Shown piece after piece: positions 22,693 to 34,400 of a stretch of 64,000 nucleotides of DNA. Position 1 is the first letter of the stretch, and each line of letters opens with the position of its first letter. The DNA is taken from assembly GCF_000224145.3 (NCBI RefSeq), contig NC_020166.2, positions 3,518,948-3,582,947 of the forward strand, read 5' to 3'. The translations under genes and the position numbers were made by a program. The notes beneath the pieces were generated by a model. It ran no database searches and was not told where the DNA came from. It worked only from the letters and a program-made list of their open reading frames with translations. This DNA comes from Ciona intestinalis. Lineage: Eukaryota > Chordata > Ascidiacea > Phlebobranchia > Cionidae.

Positions 22693-23080
22693 GAGCAGTG
22701 TCACAGGTTAGCGCGCATTCCTAGGGGTAATGGGTTCAAGATTCATCGCTGGTACCAGTGTGGGCGTAGGTATTCTTGGGCAAGACACGTGTTTCCTACA
22801 TGTTTCATACACAGCAGAATATATATTGGTTGGGAAAGATGGGACACCTATCCACTTTATTTTCTCGTTTAATTTGACAGTAAACAAAGAACGAGTTAGA
22901 AATTTAAAAAAATGTTCTTACGACTCCCATTCACCGTTGTTAATTGTTTAAAACACGATCAGGATGTTTGGATATTATTAGCTAAAGGTGTCCCATCTTT
23001 CCCATGGAACTGTATGAAGTAGAACACCGATGTTATTACGACTGTAGCCCCGCCACGCGCAGATAAATAAGTTATATTTA
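22693..23080 (+). mobile_element. SINE split by a MITE
   Basis: Head part 22693-22810 (GTGTCACAGGTTAGCGCGC, ATGGGTTCAAGATTC, GGGCAAGACACGTG) and 3' part 23005-23080 (GTATGAAGTAGAACACCG, CGACTGTAG). The MITE at 22820-23004 lies between them. Confidence 0.6.
22820..23004 (+). mobile_element. MITE inside a SINE
   Basis: ATATATTGGTTGGGAAAGAT ... GTGTCCCATCTTTCCCATGG. Confidence 0.8.
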
Positions 23081-23578
23081 TTTTATGCATATTTCGGTAA
23101 CAGAGATGACGTATCTGTGACGTACATAAAGTGTCTGCAACGGGAAAAGCGTTTACGCGACCATAAAGTATTAATTATGGCAATTCGTGTTCGTAGCAAA
23201 CATATACTGCACTTGAAGTTCTTTATGTAAAAATAATAAATTTTCAAAACAAAAAGCCACATTTTAAACAACGACAGATATGTCTTTGCAAATAAATGGG
23301 AAGTTCGAGCGACCTCTTGGATAACCATAAACTGTATGCAGTAATAGTAATTGAACAGAAGTTGATTGTTCAGTTTCATCCAAATAATAAAGACCACGAA
23401 CATGGTTGGCAAAATGGTTGACAAACATTGCACAGGGATTTTAATACAGCTGGAAAGGATAAGCAATAAATATTTAAACATCCCAAAACACATTCAGAAT
23501 TTTTCGAAAAAATCCATTATAGCCTACCCTAAAACCGTTTGAATATCCAAAATGACTTTTTACTAATATGCTTTTATT

Positions 23579-23769
23579 GTAGTGGGGTGGGGGAAGATGG
23601 GACACATTTTAATTCTATTTTCTTATTTAGTAGTAAACAAAGAAAAATCAAAGAATTATAAAACTGTATCTTCACGATTCCCATTGGCCGTTGTTAATTG
23701 TTTAAAAAACGATCAGGATGTTTGGATATTATGTGCTGCTAAAGGTGTCCCATCCCCATTGAACTATAT
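23579..23769 (+). mobile_element. MITE
   Basis: GTAGTGGGGTGGGGGAAGAT ... CCCATCCCCATTGAACTATA; 3' flank of the SGSG-protein gene. Confidence 0.85.
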
Positions 23770-23875
23770 TTAGTTTATAATTATATAATTTATTGTCTAT
23801 TGACATTCTGGTATAGATTTATAAATAAAACTTGCCCTGAACTTGACCACATATTGGTAAAAATTTTGTAATTAG

Positions 23876-26610
23876 TCACTTACGTTTTGGCCACTCGTGA
23901 CAAAAACTCTTTAAGCAGCATATTGAATTTAACACCTTTTTTCTACCAGCACATATACACCTTGAACCATGACTTCTTGTGTCAATTGCTTCTATGTCAA
24001 CTTGGTCATCCAAACCATACAAGTACGTTAATTGGGTTGCCATACATTCAGAAACAAATTCTGACTCATCAGTGTTGTTTACTGTCTGAAAATTATTTTA
24101 AACGTAACAATTTTTGTGGATATTTTTATACTATACTTAAACTGTATAGATCAAGTGCTAATAAATACGCAGCAAAAGTTCGGCCAATGGTGTTTCAAAG
24201 AAAAATGATTTTTTGCCATTTTAATAGAATCCACTAATCCTAATTATTGTAGTGTGGGGGTGGGAGAAGATGAGACACCTTTTTATTTTATATTCTCGCC
24301 TTATTTTGTGGTAAACAAAAAACATTCAATGAATTGAAAAACCATATCCTAATGACTTTTATAAACCGTTGTTAATTATTAAAAACACCATCAAGATATT
24401 TGAACACAGTATTATACTAAAATACTGAAATAAGCCAATAGATTTAAATTGAATTGAAAAAAAAACATTTTCAATAAAAAATTTATTGATGGTGATTTTT
24501 AAAATTTATTGATGGTGATGCACAAAAAGAAATGAACTTACCAATGCTTCACAACATTTAGTTAACCTTGGGGTCATACTTTTATTTGGAATGCCCATGC
24601 AGTTTTCCTCTTCAGTTTTTGGCAACTCAGTAGTTGGCTCATTAGTGTCACCATCATAACCAGAATGTCCCGAACCAGAACCAATGTTTTGAACTTGTTC
24701 ATCGTAGTTATGATCACTATAGTAATAACCTGCAAATGAAAAGTGTTGAATTTCTTTCTTACATTTTATTACATTGTACGGGTCGTGACTTTACCACACT
24801 TTTGTTTCTGTTAGAAGACTAATTTGATAATAATCAAACATTAATGGTTGTTTGTCTGCTAGGTGTAGCAACCACCCTTATTTCCCAATTTAATGTAAAT
24901 ATGTTTTTAACTGTAAGCGTGTTTCTAACAACTGTTGTTTCGTCGCTATATGCTGTCTTTTTCGTCTAAAATATTTTTAAATTTTGCTACGAAATAAAGT
25001 TATTCTTTTTATTATTATTTACTGAAAACTCCCACAATCTTACCTTCTACAGGACCATCGCTATACTCCATCATTTCATCGTCTGCATGTGGGCCATGGT
25101 AGTGATCATCAGAATGTTCAAATGCATCATCACCACTTCCTGACGCTTCCTGATGGGAAGCTTCCATTTTCTCATGCTGCCTTAAAAATGCAAGCACGGA
25201 GTGGCCAGAAAAATCTGAATCATCTTGTGGTAGTTTATCAGTCACCATTTTTGTGTGTTGTGTTGTGGATGCGAGTTTTCTGGTCAATGGCATATTTGTT
25301 GTTGTAATTCTTGTTGATGTTGTTGTTGAAACTGGAATTGTGGAATTGAAGTGACTTAGATTCTGTGTAGTCTGTTGTTTGTCGTTCACAGTATTGGATT
25401 CACCACTAAAAGTATCAGCTGTACCAGCTTTTTCTGTAGAGTTTTTTTTCGGCAATGCTTTTTTTGTTTTCTGAATTTGGTTGTTATTCAATTTGTTGAG
25501 TGTAACAGATACATTTGTTTTTGTATTGGGAGTTGTGTCCTTTGGCGGAGAATTTTTTTTAGTTGGAGCTTTTTTTGTTTTTGATAATTTTACTGGAATG
25601 AACTGTTCTTCTTCCATGAATGCCTCATATATAGGAACAGGTTCTTGTGCAAATTTAACAGTTTTTGCATCTATTATTGTTGTTGATACTGTAGTCTGTA
25701 AATTAGATTGGGAAACTGGTTTGGTATGAGTTATAGGATCTATGGTTATTGGTACAATGGTTGATGTTGTTTGATTTGTTTCTTTGGAAGAAGCTACTTT
25801 AAAACAAAGAGAAGAAACAGTTTTATTGTCTTTACCATCAGTTTCAATACTAATTTCATAATCTTTAGAAAGCAGGTAATTGAGTAAAACGTAACCATAC
25901 AACATCTTCTGCTTGTTCATGCCCAGTTTTTCTAAATCTAAGTCATTAACATCAGATTCAAATGCTTCTGGTAACATGTGGAGAAAATTGTTTGAATTAT
26001 GCTTGAAGTATTGCAGGGCAGGTAGTAAATGGTCTTTCAGATTATTGAAAGCGATTTCATTTGAAACACTAGGAGTCTTGTTTTTGTTCGTACTTGTGCT
26101 ACCATCAAACAAATCTAATAAAAGTTTCGCAGCTGCTTTTGAATGTACCTCATGCCTATCCCTTTGGTTTATAAATTTGGCATCAAACTGTTCAGTTTGG
26201 AAAGCATCTGGTTCAATCTTTGCTCCATCACCAGAGAATTTATTTGTTAAGCCAAAATCTTTGCTCGATCTTAGATTTACCCCGTACTCATTTAAATCTC
26301 CAATGGTGGGATCCAGTTTTCTAGATTTTGGTTGATTAGAATCAAATTGAGCTTCAATATCTATATCTAATTCTGCTACTCGGGGTACTTTATTCAAAAG
26401 ACGTCCTCTGCTTTTGTTTACATTTTCATGGGATGATGGTACTTCACTTGAAACGGTATTACTTGGGAAATTGTTGGCGACAGTTTCCAAACCAATATTC
26501 GGAGTTGGCTGTGTGAGAAAGAGTGATTGCCTATTTGTAGATTCTAATGTCTGTGATAATAGGACAATATCATTTAAGTTATCTTTGGCTGGAAAGTGTT
26601 GCTTGCTCAT
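23876..26610 (-). CDS. Ser/Thr-rich SGSG-containing secreted-type protein, 3' exons
   Basis: Exons: 26610-25044, 24729-24542, 24085-23876 (phases 1 and 0 agree). I do not recognise the family. The large exon encodes a helical N-part (LFDGSTSTNKNKT, then YFKHNSNNFLHMLPEAFESD), a Thr/Lys-rich linker with TTT and KKAPTKK runs, and an acidic end with EASGSGDDAFEHSDDHYHG. Exon 2 has NIGSGSGHSGYDGD. SGSG beside acidic residues is the classic attachment site for glycosaminoglycans, so a matrix proteoglycan is possible. The end is Cys-rich (TKCCEAL ... SECMAT ... CICAGRKK ... CCLKSFCHEW) and stops at 23876. Reading through the donor at 25043 would stop at 25015. The ATG at 26610 may not be the true start: the mucin-like repeat just upstream is in another frame. 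Signal peptide not seen; it may be in the gap. Confidence 0.6.
24248..24425 (+). mobile_element. MITE, far end decayed
   Basis: TTGTAGTGTGGGGGTGGGAG ... CATCAAGATATTTGAACAC; intron of the SGSG-protein gene. Confidence 0.75.
24880..25014 (-). mobile_element. tagcgacaaaa element, reverse copy
   Basis: Reverse copy with TTTCGTCGCTATATGCTGTC and TAAAATATTTTTAAATTTTG. It lies in the intron just after the 25044 exon. Confidence 0.6.
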
Positions 26611-27742
26611 TTGTTGATTTTGTTGTTGAAGCCATCGTTATGTCAACATTTGGATTGTCTGTTGTTGATTTTGTTGTTGAAGCCATCGTTATGTCAACAT
26701 TTGGATTGTCTGATGTTGTAATTGTTAATTGCTCATTTGTGGATTTTGTTGTTGAAGCAGTTGTTGTGTCACCATTTGAAATGTCTGTTGTTGATTTTGT
26801 TGTTGAAACCATCACTGTGTCAACATTTGGAATGTCTGTTGTTGTAGTTGTTGATTGCTGTTTTGTTGATTTTGTTGTTAAAACCATTGTTGTGTCAACG
26901 TTTGGAATGTCTGTTGATGTTAAAGCCATTGATGTGTCAACGTTTGGAATGTCTTTTATTGCAGTTGTTGGGTGCTGTTTTGTTGATTTTGATGTTAAAA
27001 CCATTGCTGTGTCAACATTTGGAAGGTCTGTTGTTGTAGTTGTTGATTGCTCATTTGGTGATTTTGTTGTTGAAGCCATCGTTGTGTCAACATTTGGAAT
27101 TTCCGTTTTTATAGTTGTTGATTTGGTTGTTGAAATCATCGTTGTGTCCACATTTGGAATGTCTGTTGTTATAGTCGTTGATTTTGTTGTAGGAACCATC
27201 ACTGTGTCAACATTTGGAATAACTTTTGTTGTAATTGTTGATTGCTGTTGTGTTGATTTCGTCGTTAAAACCATTGTTGTGTCAACGTTTGGAATGTCTG
27301 TTGATGTTAAAGCCATTATTGTGTCAACCTTTGGAATATCTTTTATTGCAGTTGTTGGGTGCTGTTTTGTTGATTTTGATGTTAAAACCATTGCTGTGTC
27401 AACATTTGGAAGGTCTGTTGTTGTAGTTGTTGATTGCTCATTTGGTGATTTTGTTGTTGAAGCCATCGTTGTGTCAACATTTGGAATTTCCGTTTTTATA
27501 GTTGTGTTGATTTGGTTGTTGAAACCATTGTTGTGTCAACATTTGGAATGTCTGTTGTTATAGTCGTTGATTTTGTTGTAGGAACCATCGCTGTGTCAAC
27601 ATTTGGAATAACTTTTGTTGTAATTGTTGATTGCTGTTGTGTTGATTTTGTCGTTAAAACCATTGTTGTGTCAACGTTTGGAATGTCTGTTGATGTTATA
27701 GTTATTGATTTTGTTGTTGAAGTCATTGTTGTGTCAACATTT
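26611..27742 (-). repeat. Mucin-like coding tandem repeat (Thr/Ser/Lys)
   Basis: Read on the minus strand, this is an array of 17-25 residue units of the type TTKST(NEQSTTTTT)DIPNVDTTMVS. It stays open from 27466 to 26579 and, in another frame, from the gap to 27496. A higher-order unit of 387 bp (129 codons) is repeated (same points at 27021 and 27408). The plus strand is also open, but its Val/Phe/Cys-rich product is an echo of the repeat. It is most likely the 5' exon of the gene at 26610-23876, an O-glycosylated stalk. Two frame changes are seen: a two-base difference between higher-order copies near 27504, and the join to the downstream exon near 26600. Confidence 0.65.
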
Positions 27743-28242
27743 NNNNNNNNNNNNNNNNNNNNNNNNNNNNNNNNNNNNNNNNNNNNNNNNNNNNNNNNNN
27801 NNNNNNNNNNNNNNNNNNNNNNNNNNNNNNNNNNNNNNNNNNNNNNNNNNNNNNNNNNNNNNNNNNNNNNNNNNNNNNNNNNNNNNNNNNNNNNNNNNNN
27901 NNNNNNNNNNNNNNNNNNNNNNNNNNNNNNNNNNNNNNNNNNNNNNNNNNNNNNNNNNNNNNNNNNNNNNNNNNNNNNNNNNNNNNNNNNNNNNNNNNNN
28001 NNNNNNNNNNNNNNNNNNNNNNNNNNNNNNNNNNNNNNNNNNNNNNNNNNNNNNNNNNNNNNNNNNNNNNNNNNNNNNNNNNNNNNNNNNNNNNNNNNNN
28101 NNNNNNNNNNNNNNNNNNNNNNNNNNNNNNNNNNNNNNNNNNNNNNNNNNNNNNNNNNNNNNNNNNNNNNNNNNNNNNNNNNNNNNNNNNNNNNNNNNNN
28201 NNNNNNNNNNNNNNNNNNNNNNNNNNNNNNNNNNNNNNNNNN
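27743..28242. other. Assembly gap, 500 N
   Basis: The gap begins inside the mucin-like repeat and ends inside a minus-oriented SINE head. It should hold the start of the repeat-bearing gene and probably the last TUBGCP6 exon. Confidence 0.95.
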
Positions 28243-28345
28243 ACATACGCCCACAATGGTAGAAGCGACGAGACTTGAACCCATTACCTCTGGGTTAAAG
28301 GCAGGCTCGCTAACCAACTGTGCTACATCACCCAATATAATATAT
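28243..28345 (-). mobile_element. SINE head, reverse, cut by gap
   Basis: ACATACGCCCACAATGG ... ACTTGAACCCATTACCTC ... CTAACCAACTGTGCTACATC, emerging from the 500-N gap. Confidence 0.75.
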
Positions 28346-28471
28346 TAGTATCATCAACAAGCATGCTTCCGCAATAAGTTGCCAGTGTCAACACTAACAT
28401 AGTTACATTTACAAAAATAGAATTTAAATAAAATTAAAAAAGAAATTAATATAAAGACAGTTGGTACTAAC

Positions 28472-31400
28472 CTTTGTATAAAAAGTTTGACAATCTTGAA
28501 AATTCAAGGTATGTTTGTTTTAAAGCACGAAATGTTGCAGATTTTGGAGAAGAGAGTTGTTTATGGAATCTCAGGATACATTTCAATGCATCTCGTATCA
28601 AATTGAACACACTTTGTGCCTTCGGGGTGAGCAGGCATCTAGGTGTCAAAAAAATATTCTAATTCACAATTAAATAAAAAACTCTTTCAATTTAAAATTT
28701 AAAAAAATCTTGACATTTAAAATTGAATAAAAAATGGTTTAATTTAAAACTAAATACAAAATCTCTATACTGTTTTAAAGGTTTATTAAAATAATCTCTC
28801 AATTTAAAATTTAAATAAAAAATCACTAACCTTAAAATTGAACAAAAATAAATAAATAAATAAACAACAAAAAAAAATAGAAAAATTTTTTTTTAAATAA
28901 ATAAACAGAACATAAAAAATATAAAACTGCAAAAAAAAACAACAGAAAACACAACACGAACCTCAAGACACACTTGTGGATATATTCCGAGTGACGAAGA
29001 TAAATATCTTCGAGGTTGGTGACGTTTGTTTGCAACGAATCAAGAAATTCTTTCCAACAAACATGAAGAACCTGGCAACATAGAAATAAAATATTGAACT
29101 TTTCTTTTCTATCAAAATTTCTTTACTATAGTGGGGTGGAGTAAAATGGGACACCTTTCCATTCTATTACCTCCCCATTTGGTAGTAAACAAAGTACATT
29201 AAAAGACTTATAAAACAGTAGCCTAACCTTACGACTCCCATAATTTAAAACACTATTAAGGTATTTGATATTATAGGGTAAAGGTGTCCCATCTTCCCCA
29301 CCCTACTATATATGCAGTTATTATATACAATTCATGTGTACTCACAAAAGATATTAAGTTCTTAACTTTAACTCTTGTAATTTTTTGTATCTTTTTATAT
29401 ACTTCTGACAGTTAGACAGCCTAAAGGTGACATTAGCTATGCTAAAAATGTACTTTTCAAATTTACACATAGTTAAAAATAACAAAACTTGGTACGATAA
29501 AAATTCCTTCATATGAAAGCGTAATATCGTAAGAAAATAAACAATATGAAAGCCTAATATTGTACGAATAGTATGAAGCTTAATATCGGTATGAATGTAA
29601 CTTGTAACTTAAAAAAAAAAAAACTTAGTAAGGTAAAAATTTTCAAATCAACATGAAAAATATTTGACCTGTGTTGAAACATATCCTTGCATTATCTTCA
29701 CAAAATTATGCATCTCATGTCGATAGATATGTAGTATACGAAGCTCCGATGCAGTCAACCGGAACAAGGAAGTGACACCGGATTCTAAATAATATAATAT
29801 AAAACATTTAGTACTTAAAGTTTTTTTTTTTATGTTACAGTGTTTTCACAGGCAAAATAAAGTTTGAAAATTTTATTATGTCATTAAGTTATAGGAAAAC
29901 AGGAAATATTCATATTCTGTCCAGCGCCGTGGCGCAATTGGTTAGCAGGCCTGCTTCTAACCCAGAGGTAATGGGTTTAAAGCTCGTCGATGCTGCACTC
30001 AGCATTTACTAATGGATTGTCCTAATTTTCGGCCATCTAAAAAATAACCCCCCCCCCCCAAAAAAAAAATAATCACCCACAAAGTAACATACTTAGTAAT
30101 TCGTAAGCTGGCAAGAAGTGTATGAAACAGAACACCCGTTTTATCAACTGTCATTTTCCGGCTACGCGAGGATAAAGTAAGGTATAAAGATCAACACGTT
30201 GGAATTGTACGTGCTAAAATCAGTATAAAAATGACAACTATATATTTATGTTTAACAAAACTTGNNNNNNNNNNNNNNNNNNNNNNNNNNNNNNNNNNNN
30301 NNNNNNNNNNNNNNNNNNNNNNNNNNNNNNNNNNNNNNNNNNNNNNNNNNNNNNNNNNNNNNGTAGTGTCGCACGTTGATACGTATGCAGCACTCTTGCA
30401 GCTGGCGACGTACGATTACGCCATAGATTACAACCATGGAGACGTCTCTGCGACGGTTTAACGAACGTAACACGTGACAGGTAAACAAAGAACATTCAAA
30501 GAATTCTAAGACCAAATCCTCTAACCCCCTTAGACTGTTGCTTATTGTTTAAAACACCATCAGGATATTTGGATATTATGTGCTAAAAATGTCCTGTCGT
30601 CCCCCACACAACTATATTTCACGCAAAAAATAGCTGCTAAAATTTTCGATCAAAAGATAATCTTTAACATTTTTTTAAATAAAAAGTCAAAAAATAAGTC
30701 TTACCAATGTGGCACAGTTGATTGCGAACGTCATGTAGAACCCATATCAGGTGTTTAAGTTGGAGCAAAAACCTTAAGACTTGGTTGTATTTCGTGTGAG
30801 ATGATTCTGTGAGCACGATGTTACACGGCCACGGCGTGTTGTATCTCAATTCAAAACAATTCAAACAATCTCGATCTGAGGAAAGTTTTTATATGAAATA
30901 CACTTTACACGCAACGTTGGGTAATTGCGGTAAAAAAAATACAAATTTTAGGTAAGCAAAAATTTCCCCCCCAAAAAAATTACTAATTTTAGCTGAGCAA
31001 AAAATTTTACAAAAAAATGAAAAAATTTACTAATTTCGGAAAAATTTACCTTATTTCACAATCCGCTAAATATGATTTTGAGAATAAATATACAATTCAC
31101 AGAATGGAGACACTTATTTGAAATTTTTCAAGGGAAATAGAATAAATGGTTTATAAAAACTGATATCTGATTTGAGTGAATAAATGTAAATTATTAGTTG
31201 GTATGCATCGAAACATATTTTTACAAATTGGTAGACATATTTTCAATTAAAATTATGAAATATTATCAAGTCATTTTACAAAGCAAGCATTTTTTAGCAA
31301 GCAAGCATTTTTTAAAAGGAATTATTTTTAATAAGCATTTTTTTGCAAGCAACTTTTTTCAGGCAGCAACAACATCTGGGGTGGCTTTTTCGGCTACTGC

Positions 31401-34400
31401 CTAAGTCGAAGCCTAAATTAGATTTTGCTTTTTTAGTCACCTGACTAAAATTTAGTCGTTAGAATTTGACCGACTTATTCTGTAATAAGTAATGCACAGA
31501 AGGTCGACTAAATTTAAAAATTGGCCAACTAAATGTGAAAGTTGGCCAAAATTGGCTGACTAAATGTGAAGTTGGCCGACTAGATGTGAAAGTTGGCCGA
31601 CTAAATGTGAAAGTTGGCCAAAATTGACCGACTAAATGTGAAGTTGGCCAAAATTGGCCGACTAAATGTGAAAGTTGGCCGACTAGATGTGAAAGTTGGC
31701 CGACTAAATGTGAAAAAACACCCACTAAATTTTAGTACGCCAACAAAAAACGCAGTAACCAATAAAATACTGTCTGGTCAAACTTACCGAGTGGATCAAA
31801 CGCAGGTGGAAGATGGGTTAGAGAGAAAAATAAATTTCCGATCAAGGATGAATCGTGAAAGTTGGAAGATTGAACGGAACGAGATAAAATTGAATCGAGA
31901 GCGACCGGAGTTAAAGAATCAACAGGATTTGTGTTTCCGTGAATCTAAGATTGAGATGAAACAGTTTTTTAACAGAGTCAAGTGGGGAGGAAATTTTGTT
32001 GCTGTCAATAATAATGCTTTTATAATTCATCATATAGTAGGGTGGGGGAAGATGGGACACCTTAAGCATATAATATCCAAATATCCTGATCGTGTTTTAA
32101 ATAACTAACAACGGTCTATGGGAGTCGTGGGTATACAGTTTTATAATTCTTTGAAGGTTCTTTGTTTACTACCAAATGGGGCAAGAAAATAAAATGAAGA
32201 GGCGTCCCATCTAGCCCCATGCCACGATATTGAATTATGGTTTAAAGCCTAATTAATATAAAAATGATTTTGTGCAGGAAATTATTTATTTTCTCAATAA
32301 AAATGCTTTAAAACATCTAATACGATAAATTAATAAAAAAACATTTTTGTTTAGAGCTTAATTAATATAACATGTTATTGGGTATTTTATCAAAATGCTA
32401 CTTTTACTGTACCATATATGTGGTGTCAATACACCTGCAGTTAAAGGTACATAGTAATTTAAAAATTAGGCATATTATTCATTCTCTTTTTATATTATTT
32501 TAGCAATTCAAAGACCTACATTAGACTTTGATCTAGCGGTATATAGGATTAAAAAGAGCACTGACGGTACATTTGATAAAAAAGTTTAAATGGGACAGTA
32601 TTTTTACATAATAGTGAGATAAAAATTACATTCTTTTTTAGAGAAAAATGGACATATAATGTTTCATTAGAATAGTTTATGCTACTCGTATAGAACAGTT
32701 TGATTTTATTCTAATAGTAATATATAGTAGTGTGGGGGAAGATGGGACAATATCCTGATCGTGTTTTAAACAGTTAACAACGGTTTATGTTTTACAATTC
32801 TTTAAATGTTCTTTGTTTACTACCAAATGGGACGAAAAATAGAATAAAAAGTGTCCCATATGTTAAGTCAGTAGTTAAGTTTATTAAAAGCACCTCACAA
32901 CACAAGCATATGTTTAGAATGAATGACCAACAAGGTCAGACAGGAGGCCAGACAGAAAAAGGAAGAAGGCAAAATCACTGAGGCAGAACATAATGCACAT
33001 GATTGGAGAGGGGCACCACACAAACAAATTAGATACAATAGGAACTAAAACAATGATAACTTAAAACCATCTTCCCCCACCTTAGTATATGTATAATACA
33101 TATAAAATATATAATTTTCTTACAATATGAAACAAGTTGTTGCTGAACGTTTGCGAAAATTCTCCATCTTCCAATAAAAGGAAATGTCGCAACATTTCAA
33201 AATGATCCACAAGTGAAAGGTTTTGCATGAAATGTTGAACCACGCACCTGATAATGTATATGTGATAAAAATAATAATAACTTTATTTTTCTCTAGATTA
33301 CTGTATCAAAGATTTAGAAATATTTTAAACGAAAAGACAAGACATAGCGACAAAACAACAGTTGTTAAAACACGTTTACAGTTATAAACATATTTACATT
33401 TAATTGGAAAAAAATAAGCGTACAAATAGCCTATAATCATATTACAATAGGAACTAAACAATGGCGTAGCGACCACGCTTATTTTCTTTCAAATAAATGT
33501 AAATATGTTTTAAACTGTGAGTGTGTTTTAACAACTGTTGTTTTGTCGCTATATCCTGTCTTTTCCATAGCCATAGAAATACAGAGTGGACCAACCCATT
33601 GTTACGTAAAAGTCAAATTAAACGGCAGTTTGTGTCCAGAATAACACAGTAAGTATAGGGAAAATGCATGTTTTTTGGTAAATTACAGAAAAACTTGGGC
33701 CCAAAAACAAATTTGAAGGTTGAAAAATGTAAAAAGCATGTGTTATTTGTTTTCTGTATCACAAAAAGTCAAAAAATGGAATTAGAGGCAGTTGATTTGT
33801 GATATTTTAGTCCTTTAATGGGGGAAATTTAATGGTTTTTCAAAAAAAATGTTTGGTAAAGTAAATAGAAGCTGTTTTACGCCTTCCCGCAAAAGGAAAA
33901 GGCAAATAAAACTTAACAAGTTCGTTTAAACCCATTGCCAAAGTCACCGCTTTTGCTCTATTTTGGAAACACAAAGACGGCAGTTGGACTACTCGCTGTT
34001 TATACGACTCAATTCTTTTTCGTTTAAAATATTTCCAAATTTTCGCTACCGTAATCGCAGAGACAAATAAAGTTAATATTATATCAATATTAACTTAACA
34101 AAACTTACCTATTGACAAGATCGGAATGCACAGATATTGGATGTAGGACACATTTTAGCAACATTACAGGTAAAGCATCCAAGTCGGCAGCTACAATATC
34201 TTCCTGGTCGGTGAAAAACGTTGAATTGTTGATCCCACTGTGTTTCTGGGTGGGGAAAAGTTCTCTGCATCTCTCGAACTTGTCACCTGCAATATATAAC
34301 ATATGTCGGTTTCTTATTAAGTTTTCATGAATAGAGAATAAATGCATCCATACATAATTAGTTATTTTTAAAAAAAATTAAATTAGTTTGTTTTTTTAAA

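Larger units (their letters stand above)
17865..23875. other. Gene-poor repeat-rich region
   Basis: Six kilobases with no coding exon I can support. It contains MITEs at 18268, 19343, 19817 (partial), 19949, 21118 and 21290 (both diverged), 22820 and 23579; SINE pieces at 21660-21735, 21759-21968, 22693-22810 and 23005-23080; and a 50-N gap at 21969-22018. Small frames at 18827, 20597 and 23493-23083 lack family features. Confidence 0.5.

Noticed and set aside
23083-23493. Minus-strand 136-residue frame
   Set aside because: As read it has no family features. A different frame in the same place is noted as a possible extra C-terminal exon only.
26547-27563. Plus-strand 338-residue frame over the mucin-like repeat (VVDFVVEAIVVSTFG units)
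   Set aside because: It is the complement of the Thr/Ser array. The opposite strand gives a sensible mucin-type product in line with the downstream exons.
31614-32108. Plus-strand frame with RLNVKVGRLDVK repeats
   Set aside because: It arises from the intronic minisatellite and runs antisense through TUBGCP6 exon 22.
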